64,000 bases of DNA from positions 1,142,501 to 1,206,500 of the forward strand of contig NZ_JAPHOT010000001.1 of assembly GCF_026191115.1 (NCBI RefSeq). The letters run 5' to 3'. Source of the DNA: Legionella sp. PATHC035. Its GTDB lineage: Bacteria; Pseudomonadota; Gammaproteobacteria; Legionellales; Legionellaceae. Under the pieces are notes generated by a model. It did not search any database. It was not told the DNA's origin and saw only the letters and a list, made by a program, of their open reading frames with translations. How positions within the stretch are numbered: the stretch's first letter is position 1; each line of letters begins with the position of its first letter. The translations under genes and the position numbers were made by a program. Of the stretch, positions 48,712 through 59,210 are shown piece by piece.

Positions 48712-49026
48712 TTAATTTAAGAAATTAGTCTGAACCTCGAAAATTCGTCTTTGGGCGGAAAATTTATTTTTGAATAGATTAAGCCCTTCTTCACGCATTT
48801 TTGATGCAAATTCAGCAAAATATACATTTAGAAAATCTCTATTTTCTAATTGATATTGGACTGTTAATTGTTCCTGCTCGACAGGTTCCTCGTTTTCGGG
48901 TTTCAAAACACGTGCTTGAATAAATCCGGGAATCTGCAACATCTCTTTGACATGCTTTTTTAGCCATAATTGAAATTGAGGATAAATATCACCATCAATG
49001 GCCAAATTTACTTCATAAATAACCAT
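48712..49026 (-). CDS. DUF4286 family small protein
   Basis: A 104-residue cytosolic protein. MVIYEVNLAIDGDIYPQFQLWL followed by HVKEMLQIPGFIQARVL matches DUF4286, a ferredoxin-like alpha/beta dimeric fold. A conserved C-terminal R-R-I-F segment is also present. No enzymatic role is known. It is a single gene 37 bases upstream of the outer-membrane barrel start region on the same strand. Confidence 0.78.
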   Translation of the reverse strand: MVIYEVNLAIDGDIYPQFQLWLKKHVKEMLQIPGFIQARVLKPENEEPVEQEQLTVQYQLENRDFLNVYFAEFASKMREEGLNLFKNKFSAQRRIFEVQTNFLN

Positions 49027-49254
49027 ATTCTTTCCTAAACTAGGTTAAAGCTAAAGCAGCATAACTACTTAAAACTACTCTTGAAACAAGTATGAAGGTT
49101 ACAATTAAATGAGATGTTAATCCAGCAGATAAACGAGCAAGGCAATAAATTTTTTCTTAAGGGATGAAACAGTTAGGGATTCAACATCTTTTAATGTTTA
49201 TTCCTCTCCCAAACCGCATCCGAGGAGGTAGGCTTATTGGGACACTGCAGTAAA

Positions 49255-50835
49255 TCAAATGTCTTCAATCACCTCACAGGATAAAGTAAGTTTTAATCGC
49301 TCTGGCGTTGAGCTGATTTTATTTTCAGGGAATATAATGCGAAATCCAGGCTCCAAAATCTGGCCTCGAGGGTTTAATGAGATTTCAGAGGCACGAATCT
49401 CAGCGCGTCGTTGTGCCAATAAGCGATACAACAGTAATACGTTTTTGCTATTTTGCAATTTTAACCGGCATTGTTGGAGATATTTCTTTGCTTTTTGCAC
49501 ATAAAATGCCGGATCTTGCTGTTGAGACATGAGGTTTTTAAGTAATTTTTTAGCAGCCCAGTCCGCCGATTGATTGAGGTTTTCCTTAAATACCTCAAGC
49601 CAATTCGGTGTCGCTGTAGTAGGAACTAAACGCAAAAGCCTGCACCGGGCTGAGGAAAATATGGGATTGGTCATATCTACGTCTAAAACATCCATCGTAA
49701 ACTTCAAATCAATGATCCCTTTTTGTAGGAGATTATCTATTGCTAACTGATCTGATTCAGCCTTGACAGGAGTAAGCCAGGCGTGATCTGCATCGTTCCA
49801 ATCAGTTTCTGGAAAATGACTACCTAGCTCGTTCAATGCCGTTTGATAAAAAGTTCTTGAAATCTTGATTGTTTGCTTTCCTTTCGCTTGCAAAAATCGT
49901 GCGTCAAGAAAAAACTCTACCGGAATATTTATGGAGCTATGCTGTTTGTCGTTGGGATAATTATCTGACATTAAATTTAATTCAACAGGACAAAATAAAG
50001 GACGAAGTTGTTCCTGTAATGAACGCATTTTTTTGCTTTGATTCAATTTTTGCAGCCCTATTAAAACATTTTTAGCTAATTGCTCCGGAGGAACCAATGT
50101 TTCTAAAATCTCTTGTAACGAGGTATCAGGATGGTGTCCACCAAAATCCAGTTGTCTCATAGGCTCCCACCAGTCATTATGAGGTTGAATCAGTTCTTTC
50201 ATAATGGGTCCGCCAGCACCATGACAACCGGAACAACGAAGTCGATTACCAAATTGTGGGTGCTTTGGATCGGGCTGGCGATGAAGCCATTCATTATCGG
50301 CAAAAATATCAGACGAATCTCCTCGATAGAACCATTGCCCCTGCGAGCCATCACCTCGTAATTCATAGAAATTAAATACTTCTTTCTTTGAATCCCAAGC
50401 AAACGCTTCAACCATCAGTGAATCTTTTTCTGAATTCTGATCCGCGATTAAATCACCCCCTGGTCCTATGGCTGTAAAATGCCCGAAGAAAAAATCGCCT
50501 CCTTGAATGGCCCAATGAGCATCATGGATTTTTAACTCCCCCAAAGCCATTTCAAATATACTAAAACTTCCCAGAGTTGGATTATGAAATCCACGATTAG
50601 CAACTAATGTAGTTTGCAATGTTACCCCCGAGTTTTTGAGCAGTTGGCGTAATGCAAAAACATTTTGGGGACATGGTGCATCCGATAAAAGTAGACGTCC
50701 TAAAACATCTTCCGTTCGTCTAATAGTTTGGCCTGAGGAATGAGTGAGGGAACACGCTGCATCGATATTCTGAGAAAAAATGATGGCTAACATGTTGAGA
50801 ATCGCCAAACAATAAAATTTTCCTTTTTTTACCAT
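49255..50835 (-). CDS. Exported protein with a single CxxCH haem-type motif
   Basis: A 526-residue exported protein of no family I can name. The signal peptide covers about residues 8-26 (LAILNMLAIIFSQNIDA). C201-S-G-C204-H205 in RLRCSGCHGAGGPIMKEL is a c-type haem attachment site with the usual glycine-rich follow-on. The rest is not a standard cytochrome c fold. Additional cysteines occur in pairs (C28/C55; C283; C398). A periplasmic electron-transfer or oxidative role is possible. The leader has a large inverted repeat at 50863-50919. Confidence 0.75.
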   Translation of the reverse strand: MVKKGKFYCLAILNMLAIIFSQNIDAACSLTHSSGQTIRRTEDVLGRLLLSDAPCPQNVFALRQLLKNSGVTLQTTLVANRGFHNPTLGSFSIFEMALGELKIHDAHWAIQGGDFFFGHFTAIGPGGDLIADQNSEKDSLMVEAFAWDSKKEVFNFYELRGDGSQGQWFYRGDSSDIFADNEWLHRQPDPKHPQFGNRLRCSGCHGAGGPIMKELIQPHNDWWEPMRQLDFGGHHPDTSLQEILETLVPPEQLAKNVLIGLQKLNQSKKMRSLQEQLRPLFCPVELNLMSDNYPNDKQHSSINIPVEFFLDARFLQAKGKQTIKISRTFYQTALNELGSHFPETDWNDADHAWLTPVKAESDQLAIDNLLQKGIIDLKFTMDVLDVDMTNPIFSSARCRLLRLVPTTATPNWLEVFKENLNQSADWAAKKLLKNLMSQQQDPAFYVQKAKKYLQQCRLKLQNSKNVLLLYRLLAQRRAEIRASEISLNPRGQILEPGFRIIFPENKISSTPERLKLTLSCEVIEDI

Positions 50836-51162
50836 GACTTACTCTTTTTCTCTTTCCCCAGTTAATCGATGACGCTACAAACGGTTTTCACTAAAAAAAA
50901 CAATTTTTTTCATCGATTAGGGTGAACGGCGGTCAGTTACAAAGGTCAATGAGTCTTTCGGGAAGCTTTGTTGAACAATTCATATCGACCCAACTATTTT
51001 CTCAACAGAAATCAAAACATCATAAAAGCAAATATCCCTGGAAGTCAAAAGAATAACTTAACTCACTGAAAGACAACCAATAAATCACTGCGACCAAAAT
51101 AAATGCACTTTTTGCAAAAAATACTATACTTTTAAAACTTGGACGAACAGGAATTGAGTGAT
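50836..51162. other. Intergenic stretch with an inverted repeat
   Basis: No gene is seen in about 330 bases between divergent genes. TAATCGATG at 50863-50871 is perfectly repeated in inverse at 50911-50919, and the interval contains an A8 run next to a T7 run that can extend the stem. The AT-rich stretch before 51163 should hold the promoter of the next gene. Confidence 0.45.
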
Positions 51163-52257
51163 ATGGATGCCATTCAATTAGCACTGGATGTGCCTTTAAA
51201 AGGAACGATTCAAAACTCGTATCGTTTTTTTAAACGGCTTGAATTATCGGAAGCGGCTTATCCTTTATTAGTATCCCATCTAGAATGGCTCAGAAAAATA
51301 AATGCAGCCCCTAATCCATTTGATGTAATGCATCAAAATGAGCAAAGAAAACAAGAATTCAAATTTTTATTTAAACATAACTTATTGTTTTTTCTAACAG
51401 TCACACGACAATTTAATGTCATTAATAAATTATTTAAAACGCCGTCATTCACTTCCAGATTACGTCATCTGCTTGCTTTTATTAGAAAAGCGCATTTTAA
51501 AGCAAGACAAAGAAGGAGAAAACGTTGGCTATTTTTAAAATTTAGGGAAAAAAAATTAGCTTATAACATGGCAAAAACAATGCATGCCTATCATGCTCCC
51601 TTAAATCGCGTCCACAAAAAGAATCCGTACGCCATATTGGGTGTACAAAGCACAAGGAAAATAAAAAAAATTAGCCCTACCTATCCCGCTCATATTGAGT
51701 ATTTAAGAAACATTTTAAAAAAGATCCAAAGAAGCGCCAACATGAAGTCACTCATTAACAAAACCTTACTTCATGAGATCACCGCGATTCATCAACATGC
51801 ATCAGAAAATAAAGCAATGCATCATGCCAGCCTTAATCCTCATGAAGCTGTAAATCCAAGATCCGCTGAATTATCTGAATTATTGGAGCTCGCTGATGCT
51901 GATGGTTTAGACCATTCTATTTTTTATCCATACAACCATTCATTTTGTGAATTAACAGAAATCGACACAGAGGAGAATACTGCTGCAAGAGAGTTTCAGA
52001 ATGAACCAGAAGAACTCAATTCTGAGTATCATGAATCACAAAAGAAAAGGTATTCAGAAAAAACTGATGACGTACCAGCAGAGGATATAGAGCCTCATTT
52101 AGATTTCTTAAAGTGTTCAGAATACTCTATGGACGAAAAAAAAGGCTTCTTTAATCACCCTCGACTCACCTTCTTTTCAACCTTTGCTCCAAATAATAAG
52201 GAAATAACTAAGGACATTCTATCGCATCAAACCATGGAATTTAGGGTGGGCAGTTAA
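51163..52257 (+). CDS. Orphan basic/acidic protein, possible effector
   Basis: A 364-residue protein of unknown family. The N-terminal two thirds are strongly basic, with clusters such as KARQRRRKRWLFLKFREKK near 108-126; the last third (about 240-320) is acidic (EIDTEENTAAREFQNEPEEL). There is no signal peptide or membrane segment. The ATG at 51163 is used instead of an in-frame TTG eight codons earlier. Basic charge suggests nucleic acid or lipid binding. It precedes the convergent serS gene by about 70 bases. Confidence 0.68.
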   Translation: MDAIQLALDVPLKGTIQNSYRFFKRLELSEAAYPLLVSHLEWLRKINAAPNPFDVMHQNEQRKQEFKFLFKHNLLFFLTVTRQFNVINKLFKTPSFTSRLRHLLAFIRKAHFKARQRRRKRWLFLKFREKKLAYNMAKTMHAYHAPLNRVHKKNPYAILGVQSTRKIKKISPTYPAHIEYLRNILKKIQRSANMKSLINKTLLHEITAIHQHASENKAMHHASLNPHEAVNPRSAELSELLELADADGLDHSIFYPYNHSFCELTEIDTEENTAAREFQNEPEELNSEYHESQKKRYSEKTDDVPAEDIEPHLDFLKCSEYSMDEKKGFFNHPRLTFFSTFAPNNKEITKDILSHQTMEFRVGS

Positions 52258-52325
52258 AAAGCTGGTACTCTTGATTTTTTGCTGCAGCCCAGGCTGCAGC
52301 TCATGGAAGCTTTTTTATTCAGTAC

Positions 52326-53615
<1,290 letters not shown>

Positions 53616-53629
53616 TCACTCTAATCAAT

Positions 53630-54400
53630 TTATCGAACAATTCCGCGTGTGGATTGATTTAATGCATCAATCATTAAAACAACTTCAGGGCATTCATTTT
53701 GCATTAATTCTAATTCAGCAACAGCCTGTTGTACCGTTAGTCCCTTGCGGAAAATTATTTTATAGGCACGTCGTAAACCATCAATTGCTTCAGATGAAAA
53801 TCCTCGTCTACGTAATCCAACGGTATTAATACCACAAGCAGAAGTTGTATCTCCTGATATCATGAGATAGGGAAGTACGTCTTTAGCTACATAAGAAGCT
53901 CTAGCAATAAACGCATAGGCACCTACATGGCAAAACTGATGGACTGCGGCATATCCGCCTATGTTTGCATAATCACCGACAGTGACATGGCCTGATAATG
54001 CAGCGTAGCTAACCAATATAATTTGATTACCAATCATGCAATCATGCCCGACATGCGAATAAGCCATAAAAAAGTTCTTATTGCCAATCCGGGTTACTCC
54101 CCCCCCTTTCACGGTTCCACGACTAATCATACAGTATTCGCGAATGATATTATCGTCACCGATTTCTAGGCGCGTGGACTCACCTTGATAGGTAATATCT
54201 TGGGGATCGTCGCCCACTGAAGCAAACTGAAAAATTTTATTATTTTTGCCAATGGTGGTTGGGCCTTCAATTATTGCATAAGGACCAATCCAGGTATTTT
54301 CACCTATTTCCACATCAGCCCCGATTACAGCACCAGGACCTACTGAAACCCCGTTTGCCAGTTTTGCAGAGGGGTGAATTATTGCTCTTTCATCTATCAC
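53630..54400 (-). CDS. lpxA: UDP-N-acetylglucosamine acyltransferase LpxA
   Basis: First step of lipid A synthesis: acylates the 3-OH of UDP-GlcNAc from acyl-ACP. The 256-residue left-handed beta-helix shows hexapeptide repeats (IIHPSAKLANGVSVGPGAVI) and the catalytic-site segment MAYSHVGHDCMIGNQII with His. The C-terminal helical domain follows. It overlaps fabZ by four bases (ATGA). Confidence 0.95.
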   Translation of the reverse strand: MIDERAIIHPSAKLANGVSVGPGAVIGADVEIGENTWIGPYAIIEGPTTIGKNNKIFQFASVGDDPQDITYQGESTRLEIGDDNIIREYCMISRGTVKGGGVTRIGNKNFFMAYSHVGHDCMIGNQIILVSYAALSGHVTVGDYANIGGYAAVHQFCHVGAYAFIARASYVAKDVLPYLMISGDTTSACGINTVGLRRRGFSSEAIDGLRRAYKIIFRKGLTVQQAVAELELMQNECPEVVLMIDALNQSTRGIVR

Positions 54401-54849
54401 TTTTGAATTTCCTTTGCAGCACTTAATAAATCCGCGGAACAGGCCAGTTTATCACCTACATAAGCTTCGCCATGCATGCGCCAAAATTCTCTTTTTCTTG
54501 CTATTAGCTTTACTTCCAAGCGTAATTGATCTCCTGGAGTAACCACATGTTTAAATTTCGCATTATCAATACCTGCAAAGAAATGCAAAATACCCTCATT
54601 TTCTTCAGGTGTTTGAGATAATCCTGCTAAAAGCCCACAAGCTTGTGCCAACGCCTCCAGCATCAATACGCCCGGCATAATTGGATTTTCCGGGAAATGA
54701 CCGGTAAAAAAATTCTCGTTAATGGTGACGTTTTTAATCGCCGTCAATTGTTCAAATGGTTTGAAATCAAGTACCCTATCCACTAAGATCATGGGGTACC
54801 GATGTGGCAATATACTAAAAATCTGTTTTATATCTACAGGTTCACTCAT
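54397..54849 (-). CDS. fabZ: 3-hydroxyacyl-ACP dehydratase FabZ
   Basis: Dehydrates 3-hydroxyacyl-ACP in fatty acid synthesis and competes with LpxA and LpxD for the same substrate. The 150-residue hot-dog protein has the catalytic His in FFTGHFPENPIMPGVLMLEA and the Glu of LEALAQACG. It is coupled to lpxA by overlap and follows lpxD by about 120 bases. Confidence 0.96.
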   Translation of the reverse strand: MSEPVDIKQIFSILPHRYPMILVDRVLDFKPFEQLTAIKNVTINENFFTGHFPENPIMPGVLMLEALAQACGLLAGLSQTPEENEGILHFFAGIDNAKFKHVVTPGDQLRLEVKLIARKREFWRMHGEAYVGDKLACSADLLSAAKEIQK

Positions 54850-54966
54850 ACCAGTTTCTCGCTTTAATAAGTACGCTTAGTATGGCCCAAAACGGAGTCC
54901 AAAGGAAAAACATTATCCTGATTTAGCAGGTTCAAATCAATTGTTAATGCTAAAAACTTATTCTTC

Positions 54967-55986
54967 TTATTCAATACTACTCAATTTTTTCTCTAAGGCG
55001 CCAAGCTTTACCATATAATCATCCAAGCGTCGAAACCGTGCCGCGTTACGACGCCAACGATGATGTTCATGCACTAGAGTACCGGATGAATAAATCCCAG
55101 GTTTGGCAATCGATTTGCTGACTGTAGACATTCCGGTAATCACTACGTCATCCACCAAGTGTACATGAGCAGCAAGGCAACTCGCGCCGCCAATAATACA
55201 ATCAGCACCTATTTGTGCATAGGCACCTATAGCAGCGCATCCTGCAATAATTGTATTCTTACCAACCAATACGTCATGAGCAACCTGAACCAAATTATCA
55301 ATACAAACCCCTTCTCCCAAATAAGTATCACTTAATGAACCGCGATCAATGACAGTATTCGAGCCTATATGTACTTGATTTTCGATAACAACAGCACCTG
55401 CATTAAAGCCTGGTTGCCAGTGTCCCTGCTGTTTTAAATAATTAAATGGAGAAGCACCAATGACACAGCCAGAATTTATGATTATTTGAGCACCCAGCTG
55501 ACATCCTGAATGAATCACTACCTCATGCCCAATTTGACTGTTTTTACCAATTCGTACGGAAGATTCAATGACACTATTCGCTCCAACAGTCACTCCATCA
55601 GCCAATTGTACATTAGCCCCAATGACGCTATATGCCCCGATTGATACACCGTGGCCTAACTGAGCAGATTGATGAACCATAGCTGTGGGATCCATACCCG
55701 AAACTGCGGGCAGAGGAGCCGATAAAAGCTGGGCAGCATGCATCATTGCTTGTGAAGGATGAGCGACAACAATACAGTTTCCTGGACATAAATGGCGATG
55801 TTCTGATTTGAGCAGCACCGCACCAGCTAAAGTGGTACCCAGAATTGGGAGTAACGCCGAATTATCGTAATAAGCAACATCCTTTGATGTAGCTCGAGCA
55901 AGAGAGGCATAACAAAAAATGGCGTGATTGGCATTTCCATGCCACACGCCACCTAAATGATTAGCTAATTCTGCTAATGTCAGCAA
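54967..55986 (-). CDS. lpxD: UDP-3-O-acyl-glucosamine N-acyltransferase LpxD
   Basis: Third step of lipid A synthesis, N-acylating UDP-3-O-acyl-glucosamine. The N-terminal uridine-binding domain (LAELANHLGGVWHGN) is followed by a long left-handed beta-helix of hexapeptides (IGAYSVIGANVQLADGVTVG) and HDVLVGKNTIIAGCAAIGAYA containing the catalytic His, then a C-terminal helix. It starts 15 bases after skp. Legionella species often carry more than one lpxD; only this copy is in the window. Confidence 0.95.
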   Translation of the reverse strand: MLTLAELANHLGGVWHGNANHAIFCYASLARATSKDVAYYDNSALLPILGTTLAGAVLLKSEHRHLCPGNCIVVAHPSQAMMHAAQLLSAPLPAVSGMDPTAMVHQSAQLGHGVSIGAYSVIGANVQLADGVTVGANSVIESSVRIGKNSQIGHEVVIHSGCQLGAQIIINSGCVIGASPFNYLKQQGHWQPGFNAGAVVIENQVHIGSNTVIDRGSLSDTYLGEGVCIDNLVQVAHDVLVGKNTIIAGCAAIGAYAQIGADCIIGGASCLAAHVHLVDDVVITGMSTVSKSIAKPGIYSSGTLVHEHHRWRRNAARFRRLDDYMVKLGALEKKLSSIE

Positions 55987-56000
55987 TTTTATATCGCCGC

Positions 56001-56501
56001 TTAGTTAATTGCTTTTACAACTTTATCAGTTACATCAAGAGTAGTTGCACTGAAAGGAGCTGCATCTTTTTGTACAATAAGATCGTACTTATCATCTTTA
56101 GCAACTTTTGCAATTGCTGCACGGACTTTAGCATACAATGCTTCCATGGCTTCATTGTTTGCAGTGCTTAATTCTTGTTGATATTGCTGACCATCACGCT
56201 CAAATTGTTGTTGTGCACTCACAATTTTCTTTTCCATCTCTTTCTTTTGAGCGGCGCTCAGAATCGCGCTATCACGCTTAAATTTTTCCATGTCCGCTTT
56301 AATGCCAGCTTCAACAGCAACCAGCTTATCGCGACGTGGCTTAAACTCTTTCTCTAATTTTTTTTGGATTTCTTTGATTTGACTGGAAGTCTGCATGATT
56401 TTTTGCAGATCAACTACGCCAATTTTTGCTGCATCAGCAAATACACTTGTGCCAAATATGCTGAAAACAAAGGCCGCTAAGACCAGACCTAACCGCTTCA
56501 T
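56001..56501 (-). CDS. skp: Periplasmic chaperone Skp/OmpH
   Basis: Holds unfolded outer-membrane proteins in the periplasm for BamA. The 166-residue protein has signal peptide LGLVLAAFVFSIFGTSVFADA, then KIGVVDLQKIMQTSSQ and a long coiled coil from about residue 45 to 130. The ATG at 56501 (MKRLGLVLAAF) has GGGAGA upstream; upstream in-frame starts are not needed. It lies between bamA and lpxD, the normal order. Confidence 0.94.
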   Translation of the reverse strand: MKRLGLVLAAFVFSIFGTSVFADAAKIGVVDLQKIMQTSSQIKEIQKKLEKEFKPRRDKLVAVEAGIKADMEKFKRDSAILSAAQKKEMEKKIVSAQQQFERDGQQYQQELSTANNEAMEALYAKVRAAIAKVAKDDKYDLIVQKDAAPFSATTLDVTDKVVKAIN

Positions 56502-56648
56502 AACTAATCTCCCAAAATTAAAGAGCATGATGCTAGCACAATTCGCAATAGGTTGCGATATGTACAGCATGATTTTCGATAATTTTGTAACAAATAATAT
56601 GCTCCGTCTTTTCTCCCAAATCAGGGAGAAAAGAAAGAAAATTATCAG

Positions 56649-58961
56649 TTAAAATCCTGAAGATAGAGCAAATTGGAAGAATTGCTTTTGATCGAAAGGT
56701 TGAGGATTCAATGCCTTAGCCAAGCTAAATGCTAACGGACCGAATGGAGAACGCCATTCAAGTGAAAGACCTGCCGAATATCTTATGGGGCCTTCATATT
56801 TACCAGTCAAAGTAGGTAAGGTATTCACCGCAAATACGTTACCCGCATCCACAAAGGCAGTTGTTCTCACATTATCTCGACTTAAAGGATAAGGCAATAT
56901 AATTCCCGCCGTTCCGCTGAGTAATAAGTTACCCCCTACAGAATTACGGTAGTTATCCAATGGTCCTAAAGAGAAGCTGTCATATCCACGTACCTGGCCT
57001 GGCTGTGCTATACCCCCTGCATAGTAGTTTTCAAAGAATGGCAGTCCTTTATTGTTAAAAGAATTTCCATAACCTGCAAAACCTTGTAAGGAGAAGATCC
57101 ATCCTCTTGTTATCGGTTGGTACAGACGCGCTTGATAAGAGCCTTTAAAGTAAGACAACGAATCTGAAGTCGCAGGTAAGGCGATCACACCCGAAATTTG
57201 CTGGTTAATCCCTCTTGTAGGATAAGGAAACTGATCATAGCTGTTCCTACTCCAACCTGTAGATAAACGAATTTCCTGGAAATGGGTTCCATACATCTGC
57301 ACAAAATTCTGAATGGGTACTACATAACCAACACTCTTAATTTCGACATCTTGATATCCAAAGCCCAATTGCCATCTACTGGTTTCCCCTAGGGGAATAC
57401 TGTAATTTACATCACCACCAAAACGGTTGGAGTTGTAAGTACTGACATTAAGGTTTCTCGGATCAACACGGGCATAATAAAGATTTAAGCCACGTCCTAT
57501 ACCTGTATCGGTATAAAAGGGATTATAATAGTTAACTGTATAGTCCTGTCCCCATTTACTCGCAGTAAATGCAGCCCCCATAGAACGTCCAGTACCCATA
57601 AAATTATGTTGATTTACTGAAGCATTTAATTGATAACCATTAGTACCGTAACCAATCGAAGCACTTGCTTCTGCTGAAGGTGCTTCTTCTACGTTAACAT
57701 CCAAATCCACTTGGTTATTTGCTTCTGGCACAGGATTAGTCTTTACATCAACATTTTTTAAATAACCTAATAAGCGTAATTGCCGTTCAGATTCTTTAAT
57801 ATTATGCAGCGATAAAAGTCCTCCCTCATCCTGACGAATGACACTCCGTAAGACATAATCACTGGTTTTGGTATTACCATGAAACTTGATGCGACGAACA
57901 TAAACATGGCGGCCAGGCTGGACAATAAATGCAATAAATACAGTTTTATTATTCTCGTCTATCTGTGGATCAGCATTAATTGCTGGGAAACCATAACCTA
58001 TATCCCCTAAAGCCAAACCTATAGCAGAGATTGAATCAGTCACTTTTTTACGGGAAAAAACAGCACCTTTTTTGACTTGGATTAAGGAATTAATTTTCTC
58101 CTGAGGCAATATCGGCTTCCCTACCACTTTATAGCCTGAAAAATGATATTGAGGCCCCTCTTCGATATGAACATTGATATAAACGTCTTTTCTGTCAGGC
58201 GACAATAATACTTGCGAGGAGATAATTTTAAACTTCAAATAACCTCTATCCAGGTAAAAAGAACGCAATGCTTCTAAAGATGCATCCATACCTGACTTAG
58301 AATACTGATCTTTTTTAGTAAAATAGGTAAAGATACCCGATTTGGAGAGAGTAAACTCGGGTAATAATTCATTGGTAGTAAAATCGTGATTACCGATTAT
58401 TTTGATTTGTTTAATGCGGGAGACGCGCCCCTCAGAAATAGTAATGGTAATACCAACCCTATTATCGGTTAAAGGGCTAACTCGAGTTTCGATACGCGCG
58501 TTATATTTCCCTCTCGCGTTATAGGCTTGTTTCAACTCCTTTTCTAAACGCTCCAAAGTAGATGTTTGGAAAACACGGCCTTTGACTAAACCCATTTCTT
58601 TAAGGAAGTCTTTCATCTTGTCACTAGGAATTTCTTTATTCCCGACAACACTAATAGAACCTATAGTTGCTCTTTCGACGACATTGACAATTAACGTGTT
58701 ACCTTGACGCTCTAATGAAACAGACTGAAAAAAACCGGTATCATACAGGGTGCGAATAATCTCAGCAGTTGATTCAGGGCCAATCTCTTCTCCAACCTGG
58801 ACAGGTATATAATTGAGTACTGTTCCAGTTGAGACACGTTGCAAGCCGGTCACTTTAATCCCGCGAACGACGAAAGTATCTGCTGCAATTGTTTGTGAAG
58901 ACCAGGCTATGAGCGAGGAACAACAAACACCTAATATAAACTTACTACTGATTTTTTTCAT
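56649..58961 (-). CDS. bamA: Outer membrane protein assembly factor BamA
   Basis: Core of the BAM complex that inserts beta-barrel proteins. The 770-residue protein has signal peptide FILGVCCSSLIAWSSQTIAA, five POTRA domains (about 24-420; VRGIKVTGLQRVSTGTVLNY is the first) and a 16-strand barrel ending in FFQFALSSGF-like FQFALSSGF. The barrel contains the VRGYDSFSLGP loop segment of the lid. The ATG at 58961 matches the start of the signal peptide. It is between rseP and skp. Confidence 0.97.
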   Translation of the reverse strand: MKKISSKFILGVCCSSLIAWSSQTIAADTFVVRGIKVTGLQRVSTGTVLNYIPVQVGEEIGPESTAEIIRTLYDTGFFQSVSLERQGNTLIVNVVERATIGSISVVGNKEIPSDKMKDFLKEMGLVKGRVFQTSTLERLEKELKQAYNARGKYNARIETRVSPLTDNRVGITITISEGRVSRIKQIKIIGNHDFTTNELLPEFTLSKSGIFTYFTKKDQYSKSGMDASLEALRSFYLDRGYLKFKIISSQVLLSPDRKDVYINVHIEEGPQYHFSGYKVVGKPILPQEKINSLIQVKKGAVFSRKKVTDSISAIGLALGDIGYGFPAINADPQIDENNKTVFIAFIVQPGRHVYVRRIKFHGNTKTSDYVLRSVIRQDEGGLLSLHNIKESERQLRLLGYLKNVDVKTNPVPEANNQVDLDVNVEEAPSAEASASIGYGTNGYQLNASVNQHNFMGTGRSMGAAFTASKWGQDYTVNYYNPFYTDTGIGRGLNLYYARVDPRNLNVSTYNSNRFGGDVNYSIPLGETSRWQLGFGYQDVEIKSVGYVVPIQNFVQMYGTHFQEIRLSTGWSRNSYDQFPYPTRGINQQISGVIALPATSDSLSYFKGSYQARLYQPITRGWIFSLQGFAGYGNSFNNKGLPFFENYYAGGIAQPGQVRGYDSFSLGPLDNYRNSVGGNLLLSGTAGIILPYPLSRDNVRTTAFVDAGNVFAVNTLPTLTGKYEGPIRYSAGLSLEWRSPFGPLAFSLAKALNPQPFDQKQFFQFALSSGF

Positions 58962-59210
58962 TATTATTTTACGCCCAGTACTACGTGTACTATTAACTCT
59001 CAAATTTGGTACACTGAAAATTGAAACACTTTTTATAGGAAGTAGAAACTACTGTCAAGTTTTTGTTCCCTGACTTTGCCAATACTTTGCGATTAATGAC
59101 TTGATTCCTGGTTCCAAGAATCCCAAAATGCTATTTAACCTATGTCTTTATCGTCTCAGGACAAAAGATCAAGTCGACCTAAAATCTAGATTTACGAAGT
59201 TTTTCGAATA

